Shown in pieces: positions 6,291 to 13,557 of a stretch of DNA of 14,193 nt. Under the pieces are notes generated by a model. It saw nothing but the letters and a program-made list of their open reading frames with translations, had not been told where the DNA came from and did no database searches. A program made the position numbers and the translations under genes. Source of the stretch: Candidatus Bipolaricaulota bacterium (GTDB taxonomy: Bacteria; Bipolaricaulota; Bipolaricaulia; M55B111); contig JAGXLP010000018.1 in assembly GCA_018334615.1 (NCBI GenBank), forward strand, positions 1 to 14,193. Reading direction: 5' to 3'. Every line of letters begins with the position of its first letter. The stretch's first letter is position 1.

Positions 6291-7652
6291 TCAGGTCAAA
6301 GAGTCTTCCGTGGGTGAGTTACCGAGAACGTACTCTAACACCAGTCTTGCCGCGGAGTATCCACTCCTTACCGCACTTTCCATAGTCGAAGGCCAGCCCG
6401 TGTCCGTCCAGTCCCCGGCGAGAAAAAATCCGGGAAACGGGGAGTTCTGAGGCGGGCGAAGATCGTGGCTCTTTGGAGTGGCCCTGATCGTTGCTCTGGG
6501 CTGGTAAAGTACCAGAGAGTCTTCTAAAGAGGTTTGTCTGATTCTGGGGAGAGGAGAGCTTAGATCTTCCCTAACCTTATCAACAAGTTCTTTCGGGTCA
6601 ATTTCCTCCAGACTCCCCGGGTTCGATATGGTTAGGCAAATGTGTTTTCCGGGGTCGTCCCCGTTCCGATTTATGTTAAATACCCAGCCCGCCGAGCCAT
6701 TTAGATATCCGAAGTATTCCTCGCTCATTACGCTTTCCTTGAAAAAGAGATGGACGTTGATGATGGAGTTCCAGTCTAATTTCCAGAAGGGGTGTGAGAA
6801 ATGTTCCCTGGTCCACTCGGGAAGAATTTTGGATAGTTCGTGACCGGGAACCGCGGATAAGAGAACGTCGGTCTCTAAGGTAGTACCGTCCGCCAGAACG
6901 ACAAGATGTCTCCCTTCTTCAATTATTTTTACCGACTGGACCCGACTGTTTAATTTTATTCTACCTCCGTGATACCGGATATATTCGGCGGCCTTTTTCC
7001 CTATTCTGGAAAGCGAACAGTTGAGCCTTCCCAGTCTTCCGCCTTCCTTATCCAGCAGAACCCTCTCCACGATCATCATTCCCATTGACAGGCTTACATC
7101 GTCGGCGACTGCATTTAAGGTCGGGACCAGGATTGAATTCCAGAGTTTTTCTATCGATTCTTCACTTGCCCCTTTACTCCTGAGCCAATCTCCGAAAGAG
7201 CGATCAGCCCCGTCTTTTTTTCGATCCATCAACAGGCCTGTAAGCAGTGGTCGAATTAGTTTAATTTTCTGACCTGGTGAGATAAATGGGAATCCAAAGA
7301 ATGAAGGAGCCAGGTGAAATGGTGGGGGCAGGGGAGAGCTTTTTACCTTGCCGACTTTACCGCTATCGTCTCTGAATTCCACGTTTAATTTTGGCTCGGT
7401 TTGAATTTTGCCTTCCAGGCCAATTTCTTTCAGGAATGTTAAGTAATAGTCGAAACCCGCTACGTGCATGTGCTGGCCCAGGTCCAGCGTTCGCCCCCTG
7501 TAGTCGAGGGAGTTTGTACGTCCTCCGAGGGAAGGCCCTTTTTCCAATAAAGTTAATTTGCCTTTAAATCCTCCGGCAAGGATTCCCACCTCTGCAGCAA
7601 GACCGGCAAGGCCGCCCCCTATTATTACTGCGGATTCAGGCTCGTCAACCAT
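6291..7652 (-). CDS. hpnE: Hydroxysqualene dehydroxylase HpnE (FAD-dependent)
   Basis: FAD-dependent amine-oxidase-fold enzyme that reduces hydroxysqualene to squalene, the last step of the HpnC-HpnD-HpnE route from farnesyl diphosphate. The 453-residue product opens with the dinucleotide-binding motif IIGGGLAGLAAE (10-21). The flavin motif GGRTNS (43-48) and LDLGQHMHVAGFDYYL follow. It ends with the FAD-contacting segment FFLAGDWTDTGWPSTMESAVRSG. ATG 7652 lies 28 nt inside hpnD, so translation is probably coupled; the Shine-Dalgarno is weak. It is the last gene of the operon, and a hairpin lies just beyond it. Carotenoid desaturases share the fold, but the position next to hpnC and hpnD makes HpnE the clear choice. 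Confidence 0.92.
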   Translation of the reverse strand: MVDEPESAVIIGGGLAGLAAEVGILAGGFKGKLTLLEKGPSLGGRTNSLDYRGRTLDLGQHMHVAGFDYYLTFLKEIGLEGKIQTEPKLNVEFRDDSGKVGKVKSSPLPPPFHLAPSFFGFPFISPGQKIKLIRPLLTGLLMDRKKDGADRSFGDWLRSKGASEESIEKLWNSILVPTLNAVADDVSLSMGMMIVERVLLDKEGGRLGRLNCSLSRIGKKAAEYIRYHGGRIKLNSRVQSVKIIEEGRHLVVLADGTTLETDVLLSAVPGHELSKILPEWTREHFSHPFWKLDWNSIINVHLFFKESVMSEEYFGYLNGSAGWVFNINRNGDDPGKHICLTISNPGSLEEIDPKELVDKVREDLSSPLPRIRQTSLEDSLVLYQPRATIRATPKSHDLRPPQNSPFPGFFLAGDWTDTGWPSTMESAVRSGYSAARLVLEYVLGNSPTEDSLT

Positions 7653-8506
7653 TGGCTCAGCACCGCGCTGATTTTTTTCAAAGTACTCAATTCGGCCCGC
7701 TGGTCCCAGATATTCCAGCCGGAATTCTCCATTTTATCAAGTAAAGTGGAATAGACGCCGTATAACCCGGCGGGGCAAGCTCGCGATCTGGGAGATAGAT
7801 ATGAGAATAGTTCTTTTCCGGAGTTAAAATAATCCCTGGCTCTGTTTGCCTGGTAGTCCATCAAATTCTTAAATTGGGGGTCAGTTCCGGAAGAGTGGAT
7901 TTCCGAGAAATCACAGTTAAATTCCTCGAGATCCTCCTCGGGAATATATATCCTGTCTCTTCGGTAGTCTTCCGCAACGTCTCTTATGATATTAGTTAGT
8001 TGCATGCCGATTCCCAGATCTATAGCGTATTTTTTTGCAATGCTATCGGAATACCCAAAGACCTCGATAAGTGATAGTCCCACCACGGATGCCACCCGAA
8101 AACAATAAACCTTTAAATCGTCGAAAGTAGAATAGCTGTGGTTGACGAGATCCATCTCCACACCCCGGATCAGTTGATCGAAATAGGTTTGAGGAATTGA
8201 ATAATTTTCAACGGTAGTAGACAGGGCTTCGTACAATTTCCCCCGGGGATTTTTTCGGTAGAGCCGATCAAGGTTTTCCCGTACCTCGTGTAGCCTGTCT
8301 TTCTTTCTGGATACTTCCCAATTACTATCGGCAATATCATCACACCGCCGGGCAAAAGTATAAATAGAATAAACCGCCGAACGCTTCTCTTTTGGCAACA
8401 GGATAATTGCCCAGTAAAAATTCTTCGCCCTTTCTTTTGTGATCTTTTTACAATACTCTTTCGGAGTTTCGTCTTGGTGTATAACCCCCTCAGGCCGGTT
8501 CTTCAC
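7625..8506 (-). CDS. hpnD: Presqualene diphosphate synthase HpnD
   Basis: Condenses two farnesyl diphosphate molecules to presqualene diphosphate, the first step of bacterial squalene synthesis. The product is an all-alpha trans-isoprenyl-diphosphate head-to-head synthase. It has the first aspartate motif in ARRCDDIAD and the second in LTNIIRDVAEDYRRDRIYIPEEDL, both ligands for Mg-diphosphate. KNFYWAIILLP near the N terminus matches the SSFY-type motif of HpnD and separates it from HpnC (HYENF). A TTG at 8512 would give two more residues, but AAGGGGG (8520-8514) lies only 1 nt before it. The same site is 7 nt before GTG 8506, which I prefer (293 residues). The start overlaps the end of hpnC and the 3' end overlaps hpnE, so the three genes are translated in a chain. 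Confidence 0.92.
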   Translation of the reverse strand: MKNRPEGVIHQDETPKEYCKKITKERAKNFYWAIILLPKEKRSAVYSIYTFARRCDDIADSNWEVSRKKDRLHEVRENLDRLYRKNPRGKLYEALSTTVENYSIPQTYFDQLIRGVEMDLVNHSYSTFDDLKVYCFRVASVVGLSLIEVFGYSDSIAKKYAIDLGIGMQLTNIIRDVAEDYRRDRIYIPEEDLEEFNCDFSEIHSSGTDPQFKNLMDYQANRARDYFNSGKELFSYLSPRSRACPAGLYGVYSTLLDKMENSGWNIWDQRAELSTLKKISAVLSQWLTSLNPQ

Positions 8507-9416
8507 GAGCAAGCCCCCTTACCGGCCACTTTAGCAAGTTTGAAAGAAATAACCAGACTTTTTCTCCTTTGGATAAAGTAGGTCTCTTATGGAGGACGTC
8601 GTAATCCTCCCATTCAATCTTGTCCAGAACCCGAAGACCTCCCTCGTTAAACAGTCGTACGTCCATCCTAATCCGTTTATCCAGCAAAGGGACCAGGTTC
8701 ATACCCTCGGTCAGTAAACCACGGGCCCGTTCGACCTCAAATTCCATCAATTTCACGAACTCTTCGTTATAAATACGGTTTTCAAGTTTTTCCCGAGAAT
8801 AATCAAACCTTTTCATGTCCTCAACCGGTAAATAGACCCTTCCGATCTTCTCGTCCCTGTCCACGTCCTGCCAGAAATTTGTTAGCTGCAGACCGGTGCA
8901 GGTTTTATCCGATAACTCCTTTCTCTTAATATCGTTATACCCGAATATGGCTAAAAATATCCTTCCAACCGGGTTTGCTGAATGATCACAGTAATGGAGC
9001 AGTTCTTCGTATGTTTGATAGGATTTTTTTCTTTGATCCATCCTGTTTGCCTCGATGATTTTCCTGAACGGCTCGAGCGTAAGCGAATGACTCTCTACCG
9101 TATCGCGCAGAGCGACCAGGATTGAATTTCGCGGTTTATCCTCTTGAAAAACCCTCCTTAATTCCTCTTCCCACCGGTCAAGAGCTTCCAGGTTTCCCTC
9201 TTCTAGTTCGTCACCCAGGTCGTCAGTGTAACGACTGAAAGCGTAAAGTGCGTAAATGTATTTCTTCTTCTCCCTCGGCAGCAGCCGACTGACGACGGTA
9301 AAGTTTTCGTAGTGACTAAGGCTTATTTTCTTGCATTCCTCGTACGCTTCTTCTACAGTTACGTCTTTCTCGTATAATTCAGGACTGACTTCAGCCAATT
9401 TCACCGACAAAAACAC
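8490..9416 (-). CDS. hpnC: Hydroxysqualene synthase HpnC
   Basis: Converts presqualene diphosphate to hydroxysqualene, the middle step of the HpnD-HpnC-HpnE pathway. The product of up to 308 residues carries the HpnC-specific SHYENFTVVSRLLP (34-47) and the first aspartate motif DDLGDE (65-70). The second aspartate motif is in LQLTNFWQDVDRDEKIGRVYLP. The start is uncertain: GTG 9416 is the longest plausible choice, while TTG 9410 is better spaced from the AAGG at 9420-9417, and GTG 9404 is also possible. The difference is only a few residues and does not touch the fold. It follows the yjbQ-family gene after 56 nt and overlaps hpnD at its end. Confidence 0.91.
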   Translation of the reverse strand: MFLSVKLAEVSPELYEKDVTVEEAYEECKKISLSHYENFTVVSRLLPREKKKYIYALYAFSRYTDDLGDELEEGNLEALDRWEEELRRVFQEDKPRNSILVALRDTVESHSLTLEPFRKIIEANRMDQRKKSYQTYEELLHYCDHSANPVGRIFLAIFGYNDIKRKELSDKTCTGLQLTNFWQDVDRDEKIGRVYLPVEDMKRFDYSREKLENRIYNEEFVKLMEFEVERARGLLTEGMNLVPLLDKRIRMDVRLFNEGGLRVLDKIEWEDYDVLHKRPTLSKGEKVWLFLSNLLKWPVRGLAREEPA

Positions 9417-9472
9417 CCTTGAGTGAATAATTCGAGAGGTTATTTCTCCTGGATAAACCTAAGAGAGCCGAA

Positions 9473-9922
9473 CTAACCGCCCAGGACCTGCAGTATGACC
9501 TCTCTTTCTCTGGCGTGATCCAGCTCTATCAGGAAGACTCTTTGCCAGTTTCCAAGCTGCAACTCCCCGTTTATCACGGGTATCGTCTCACTTGCCCCCA
9601 GGCCAAGAGACTGGCAATGGGCATGTCCGTTTGGGACTTCGTCTTCCGTCATATTTTCCGTTCGAATTGAGAAGTCGTTATGCCTGTAGTAGTCTTCCTC
9701 GGGTGCGACTTGATTCAGGAACTCTGCCATATCTTTCTTCAGTAAAGTTTCGTTTTCGTTGATCCTAACTGCTGCCGTAGTGTGTCGGCTGTAAATAACT
9801 AATGCTCCCGAATTTATCTCCATCCCTTCTACGAATTTTACTACCTCGTCGGTAATATCAATAAATTCGGGCGCTTTCGTCGTCTGAATTTTAAGGACTT
9901 CGGTAGATATCGAAGTCAACAT
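9473..9922 (-). CDS. YjbQ / UPF0047 family protein
   Basis: Small soluble protein of the YjbQ family. Some members show weak thiamine-phosphate synthase activity, but the physiological role is unsettled. The 149-residue product shows the family signature in full: SRHTTAAVRINENE (45-58), NGHAHCQ (98-104) with metal-type His residues at 47, 100 and 102, and the closing segment GELQLGNWQRVFLIELDHARERE (119-141). ATG 9922 has the strongest Shine-Dalgarno of the operon (9931-9939), so this gene may be made in greater amount than its neighbours. It lies between ispH (23-nt gap) and hpnC, and nothing in the family ties it to hopanoids or isoprenoids, so the placement is unexplained. Confidence 0.88.
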   Translation of the reverse strand: MLTSISTEVLKIQTTKAPEFIDITDEVVKFVEGMEINSGALVIYSRHTTAAVRINENETLLKKDMAEFLNQVAPEEDYYRHNDFSIRTENMTEDEVPNGHAHCQSLGLGASETIPVINGELQLGNWQRVFLIELDHAREREVILQVLGG

Positions 9923-9930
9923 CCTAGATG

Positions 9931-9939
9931 ACCTCCTTT
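9931..9939 (-). promoter_or_regulatory. Strong Shine-Dalgarno of the yjbQ-family gene
   Basis: AAAGGAGGT on the minus strand, 8 nt before ATG 9922, is a near-complete anti-Shine-Dalgarno match. It fixes the start codon and stands out from the weak or overlapping ribosome sites of the other genes in the operon. Confidence 0.75.
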
Positions 9940-9945
9940 CAATAG

Positions 9946-10794
9946 CTAAGATTGATGGAACTTTTTTAGCGTTTCCTCCACTGAGGAAACAGCAGATTGA
10001 GGAGTGGAAGCACCTGCGGTAATACCCACTTTCTCCACTCCCTCGACCCAGCTTCGTTTTATTTCCGTTTCGTCTTTAATGTGGTGAGTTTCTATTCCAG
10101 TATTTGCAGCAACTTCGGCCAATTTTCTCGTGTTGGCTGAATTTTTGCCGCCAACAACCAGAATTAAATCGACCTGTTCGGCCAGTCTCTCAGCCGCCTC
10201 GTACCTCCGCCTGGTTTCTCCGCAAGTCGTGTCGACAATTTTAACGTCCTCCAATTGATCTCTGTTCGCCTGGAGGAAGTCCGCCGCGAAATCGAAAAAG
10301 TACTTCTTCCCTTTGGTGGTCTGTGACAGCAGGGCGACTCTTCCGTCCGGTATTGGTACTTCTTCCGCAGGATCCAAGATTGCTATTCCCTTGCCGTCGA
10401 GCCAGCCCAGTATATTTCTGACTTCCGTATGGTCATTTTCCCCGTAAATTACGACTTGATAGCCTTCCTGAACCAAATCTTCTGCCGTTTCCTGTGCAGC
10501 TTTTACGATTGGGCACGTGGTATCGATTAAATTTAACCCCTTTTGGTCGATCTCTTTGTGGACCCCCCTGCCTGCACCGTGTGCGGTGATAATGACCGAA
10601 TCCGTGTTAACTTCGTCCAGAGAGTTAACGACTTCCGCTCCTTCCTCCGAAAGATCTCTGACTACATTTGGGTTATGGACTATCGGGCCCAGAGTATCTA
10701 TCTTTTCGCTCTCTTCAAGCTTCTCTTCGACGATGTCAACAGCTCTCCTAACTCCGAAACAAAACCCGAATAAATCGGCCTTCAGAATTTCCAT
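9946..10794 (-). CDS. ispH: 4-hydroxy-3-methylbut-2-enyl diphosphate reductase IspH
   Basis: Iron-sulfur enzyme of the MEP pathway that reductively dehydroxylates HMBPP to IPP and DMAPP, the precursors of all isoprenoids including hopanoids. The 282-residue product has the three conserved cluster cysteines at C12 (FGFCFGVRRAV), C94 (DTTCPIV) and C191 (DTTCGETRRR). The substrate-binding residues H40 (VHN), H72 (AHGAG), H122 and E124 (NDHTEV) and the SQTT motif (157-160) are present. VVGGKNSANT and GITAGASTPQ complete the family pattern. ATG 10794 is one nucleotide after the ispG stop, with GGAGG about 12 nt upstream. Being next to ispG in the hopanoid operon suggests supply of C5 units to this pathway. 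Confidence 0.95.
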   Translation of the reverse strand: MEILKADLFGFCFGVRRAVDIVEEKLEESEKIDTLGPIVHNPNVVRDLSEEGAEVVNSLDEVNTDSVIITAHGAGRGVHKEIDQKGLNLIDTTCPIVKAAQETAEDLVQEGYQVVIYGENDHTEVRNILGWLDGKGIAILDPAEEVPIPDGRVALLSQTTKGKKYFFDFAADFLQANRDQLEDVKIVDTTCGETRRRYEAAERLAEQVDLILVVGGKNSANTRKLAEVAANTGIETHHIKDETEIKRSWVEGVEKVGITAGASTPQSAVSSVEETLKKFHQS

Positions 10795-10795
10795 A

Positions 10796-11869
10796 CTAAT
10801 CTCTTTCCTCCAGGTAACCTCTGATCCTTTCCTCCACCCTGTCGACCAGGTCTTGGGTATTGGACGAGGAGATGAGATCTTCCTGCTTACCGTCTACGTA
10901 CAACACTCCTCCTTTTGCGGTCCCCACTATTCCCAGGTGTGACGAGCCCGCTTCCCCTATCCCGTTGACCGAGCAACCCATCAAAGCGATCTTAAGCGTT
11001 GCACTCACCTCTCCGAGTCGTTTCTCCAGCTCCCTTCCGGCTCGCTGAACGTCAATTTCGGTCCTCGCACAGGTCGGACAGGAAACTATATCTATACCGC
11101 GGTTCCGGATTCCCAGTGATCCTAGAATATCGTAAGCAACATCTACCTCTTCGCGAGGATCCGCAGTGAGAGAAACCCTTATTGTGTCACCTATTCCTTT
11201 TCGTAGAAGCGTTCCTATGCCTATAGCGGATTTAACTATCCCGCTCCTACCTCCCCCCGCCTCAGTGACTCCCAGGTGAAGGGGGTAGTCGTATTTTTCG
11301 GAAAATTTCTCGTTTGCTTCTATCGTGGTGTTTACCTCGCTGGATTTAAGTGAAACCAAAATGTCCTCGAAACCCTGGCTTTCCAGGAGCTCTAACTCTT
11401 TTTGCGCACTTACGACCATGGCTTCGGGAGTTCTCCCGTATTTCTCAACTATTTCTCTATCGAGCGAGCCCGAATTAACCCCGACTCGAATCGGGACGGA
11501 CTTACTTTTTGCCGAACTTGCAATTTCCCTAATTGCACCTTCGTCGGTAATATTTCCCGGGTTCAACCTTAGCTTGGCCACACCTCCGTCAATTGACCTG
11601 AGGGCCAGCTCCGGAGAATAGTGGATATCCGCGACTATAGGAACCGGACTGCGGCTGACTATCTCCGGCAGGGATTCTGCCGACTTGCTATCCGGAACCC
11701 CAACCCTGACCAGTTCACAGCCACGGTCGGCCAGACCGTCGATTTGCTCAAGCGTCACATCCACATCCGTTGTCGGGGTATTGGTCATGGATTGAACAAC
11801 AATGGGGTTGTTCCCACCGATATTAATATTACCTACTTCTACGGTTTTGGTTTGCTTTCTTTTTATCAA
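10796..11869 (-). CDS. ispG: 4-hydroxy-3-methylbut-2-enyl diphosphate synthase IspG
   Basis: Converts methylerythritol cyclodiphosphate to HMBPP, the step before IspH. The 357-residue product (TTG start) has the N-terminal RKQTKTVEVGNINIGGNNPIVVQSMTNTPT typical of bacterial IspG, a TIM-barrel half with HLGVTEAGGGRSG and GDTIRVSLTADPREEV, and a C-terminal domain whose CPTC pair, the Cys of MGCSVNG and the Glu of GIGEA bind the 4Fe-4S cluster. A longer reading from 11977 would overlap hpnA by 112 nt with an N terminus foreign to the family. TTG 11869 instead shares the tetranucleotide TTGA with the hpnA stop and has AAAGGGGAG (11883-11875) 5 nt before it. I therefore chose 11869. Length and motifs are normal. 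Confidence 0.94.
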   Translation of the reverse strand: MIKRKQTKTVEVGNINIGGNNPIVVQSMTNTPTTDVDVTLEQIDGLADRGCELVRVGVPDSKSAESLPEIVSRSPVPIVADIHYSPELALRSIDGGVAKLRLNPGNITDEGAIREIASSAKSKSVPIRVGVNSGSLDREIVEKYGRTPEAMVVSAQKELELLESQGFEDILVSLKSSEVNTTIEANEKFSEKYDYPLHLGVTEAGGGRSGIVKSAIGIGTLLRKGIGDTIRVSLTADPREEVDVAYDILGSLGIRNRGIDIVSCPTCARTEIDVQRAGRELEKRLGEVSATLKIALMGCSVNGIGEAGSSHLGIVGTAKGGVLYVDGKQEDLISSSNTQDLVDRVEERIRGYLEERD

Positions 11870-12864
11870 TTCAACTCCCCTTTGTTCTTTAAGTAACCGT
11901 TTTCGGAAAACCAATTTACCGATTTCTTTAGTGATTTTAGCATGGGGGTTTTGGGCATCCCGAGTTCTTCTATCCACGGCGACGGATCGATTCGTTCATC
12001 AACCCTTGTAGAATGAATCGCAGAAATAGGTATGGTTGGTCTGCGGTTTAACAGAAAACCTTCAAAAAATTCATCAATCCAGGCAGCTGTTAGAGCGAGA
12101 GAATAAGGTATTTCAAATCGAGGTTCGGATAATCCGGTCAATCGTGACAGTAAGGAAATGACTTCCGAAAGGCTCGTATTTTTGTTCCCCAGTACGTACC
12201 TTTTGCCCGATTTGCCCTTCTGCATTGCAAGAAGATGGCCGGTCGCGACGTCCTCGACGTCCACGAGGTTGAAGTGCATATCTATCAAACCCTTCATCTT
12301 TCCATTCAGAAATTCCAGAATTAACCTACCGGTCGGTGTCGGGCCGAGGTCTCCTGGTCCAACGGGAACAGTCGGGCTTGCAATAAGGACGTCGAGTTCG
12401 GTCCGATCCTCGAATTCCAGTGCCTGTCTTTCAGCGAAATACTTGGTTATCTTGTAATCGCTTGGTAGCTGGTCCGTGGACTTCGGGAGACTCCTGTTAT
12501 CATTTGAGTGGGCAAGTAGAGAAGCCGTACTGGTTAGAACCAACCTTTCGACTCCCTCATCCAGTGAAGCTTCCAGTACGTTTTTCGTCCCCTCGACATT
12601 AGTATCGTAAAAATCCCCGTATCTTGGAGCCCAGAAGCTATACAGCGCGGCGGTATGAAATACACCGTCTACTCCTTGAATTGCGTTTGCAACTTCGTCC
12701 GGATTACGGATGTCACCAACCACCGTCTCGATTTCCAGATCGTCTATGTTTACTGTGTTGCTGGTTTCTCTAACCATTCCTCTGACCTCGTGACCCTCTT
12801 CCACTAGAGTTTTTACCAGGTTGCTCCCCACGAATCCGTTGGCACCGGTTACGAGAAATTTCAC
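11866..12864 (-). CDS. hpnA: Hopanoid-associated NAD-dependent sugar epimerase/dehydratase HpnA
   Basis: Extended short-chain dehydrogenase/reductase of the type linked with hopanoid operons. It is proposed to modify a sugar or the side chain of extended hopanoids, but the exact reaction is not established. Counted from GTG 12873, the product shows GxxGxxG in VTGANGFVGSNL (8-19), an Asp after the second strand (GDIRNP), the catalytic STAS (115-118) and YKITK (YxxxK, 140-144). From GTG 12864 (332 residues) all numbers drop by three. I prefer GTG 12864: its product starts MKFLVTGANGFVG like family members, and GGTGAT (12874-12869) sits 4 nt before it, one nucleotide after the hpnG stop. The 3' end overlaps the ispG TTG start by four bases. 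Other extended SDR sugar enzymes cannot be excluded by motifs alone; the context decides. Confidence 0.87.
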   Translation of the reverse strand: MKFLVTGANGFVGSNLVKTLVEEGHEVRGMVRETSNTVNIDDLEIETVVGDIRNPDEVANAIQGVDGVFHTAALYSFWAPRYGDFYDTNVEGTKNVLEASLDEGVERLVLTSTASLLAHSNDNRSLPKSTDQLPSDYKITKYFAERQALEFEDRTELDVLIASPTVPVGPGDLGPTPTGRLILEFLNGKMKGLIDMHFNLVDVEDVATGHLLAMQKGKSGKRYVLGNKNTSLSEVISLLSRLTGLSEPRFEIPYSLALTAAWIDEFFEGFLLNRRPTIPISAIHSTRVDERIDPSPWIEELGMPKTPMLKSLKKSVNWFSENGYLKNKGELN

Positions 12865-12865
12865 G

Positions 12866-13552
12866 TTAATCACCGATCAAGCTGGGTATTACCTGGTTGA
12901 TTGAATTGGTAAGCCCTCGCCTTGCCTTCAGGCTGTTCCAGCCCAGCTGAGGCAGCTCACCTATCCTTATGGGGTTTCTAACCAGCCAGCTAAACATCTG
13001 TAACGGGGAAACTTTTCCCGAATTCTCATCGTAACAGGTTGCAGGGGGCAGGTTTTGATCAATACCGTCAAAGACAGCCCTCAATCCAAGGAAAGGAACA
13101 TCTTCTCCGTCTGCCATTTTCGCAATCCAGTACGTTTCTCGATCGATTATCGAACTGTCCAGGTTCTCCAGTGAACGTTTTTCTCCCGGGCCTTGCGCGG
13201 TATCCTCGAGAGTTATAAGGTTGCAAGAATGGAAATCACCCTTGATAGCCTTTCGGGCCTGTTTCTGAAGCCGTTCTTCGGAACGTAATTGTCGGCTTTC
13301 CCCACTGGTTTGAATTTTATCGATCAAACATAGATCACCCGGAGTTATATTCGGATCTATCGAGCCGACAAATCCCACAGACAAAATTCCCTCGGCTTCT
13401 GGCCAAAATTTCCATTCCGAAAATGCTTTTTCCACGTTTTCCCTCCCTATTCCCGTGTAACCGAACTTACATTGGTCCCAATGGCTAAGAGATCTGTCCA
13501 GTCCGAAGATCCCCTCCAGCTCTACTTTCATCGAGGCTACTACGAATAGCAT
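12866..13552 (-). CDS. hpnG: Adenosylhopane nucleosidase/phosphorylase HpnG
   Basis: Member of the purine nucleoside phosphorylase/nucleosidase superfamily that removes adenine from adenosylhopane, giving the ribosyl side chain of C35 hopanoids. The 228-residue product has CKFGYTGIGRENVEKA (28-43), SVGFVGSIDPNITPGDLCLID (58-78) and a C-terminal active-site block with E139 (in DRET, where DMES is usual in the family) and D162 (in AVFDGID). Its sequence is diverged, but the order of motifs and the place between hpnH and hpnA make the assignment secure. ATG 13552 lies 5 nt after the hpnH stop without a visible Shine-Dalgarno, so coupling to hpnH is likely. ATG 13531 (MKVELEG) is a possible shorter start, but it would remove the first beta strand (LFVVAS). 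Confidence 0.86.
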   Translation of the reverse strand: MLFVVASMKVELEGIFGLDRSLSHWDQCKFGYTGIGRENVEKAFSEWKFWPEAEGILSVGFVGSIDPNITPGDLCLIDKIQTSGESRQLRSEERLQKQARKAIKGDFHSCNLITLEDTAQGPGEKRSLENLDSSIIDRETYWIAKMADGEDVPFLGLRAVFDGIDQNLPPATCYDENSGKVSPLQMFSWLVRNPIRIGELPQLGWNSLKARRGLTNSINQVIPSLIGD

Positions 13553-13557
13553 CGAAA

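Noticed and set aside
11870..11977. N-terminal extension of IspG from an upstream start
   Set aside because: It overlaps hpnA by 112 nt, is unlike IspG N termini and is made unnecessary by the TTG start with a good Shine-Dalgarno at 11869.
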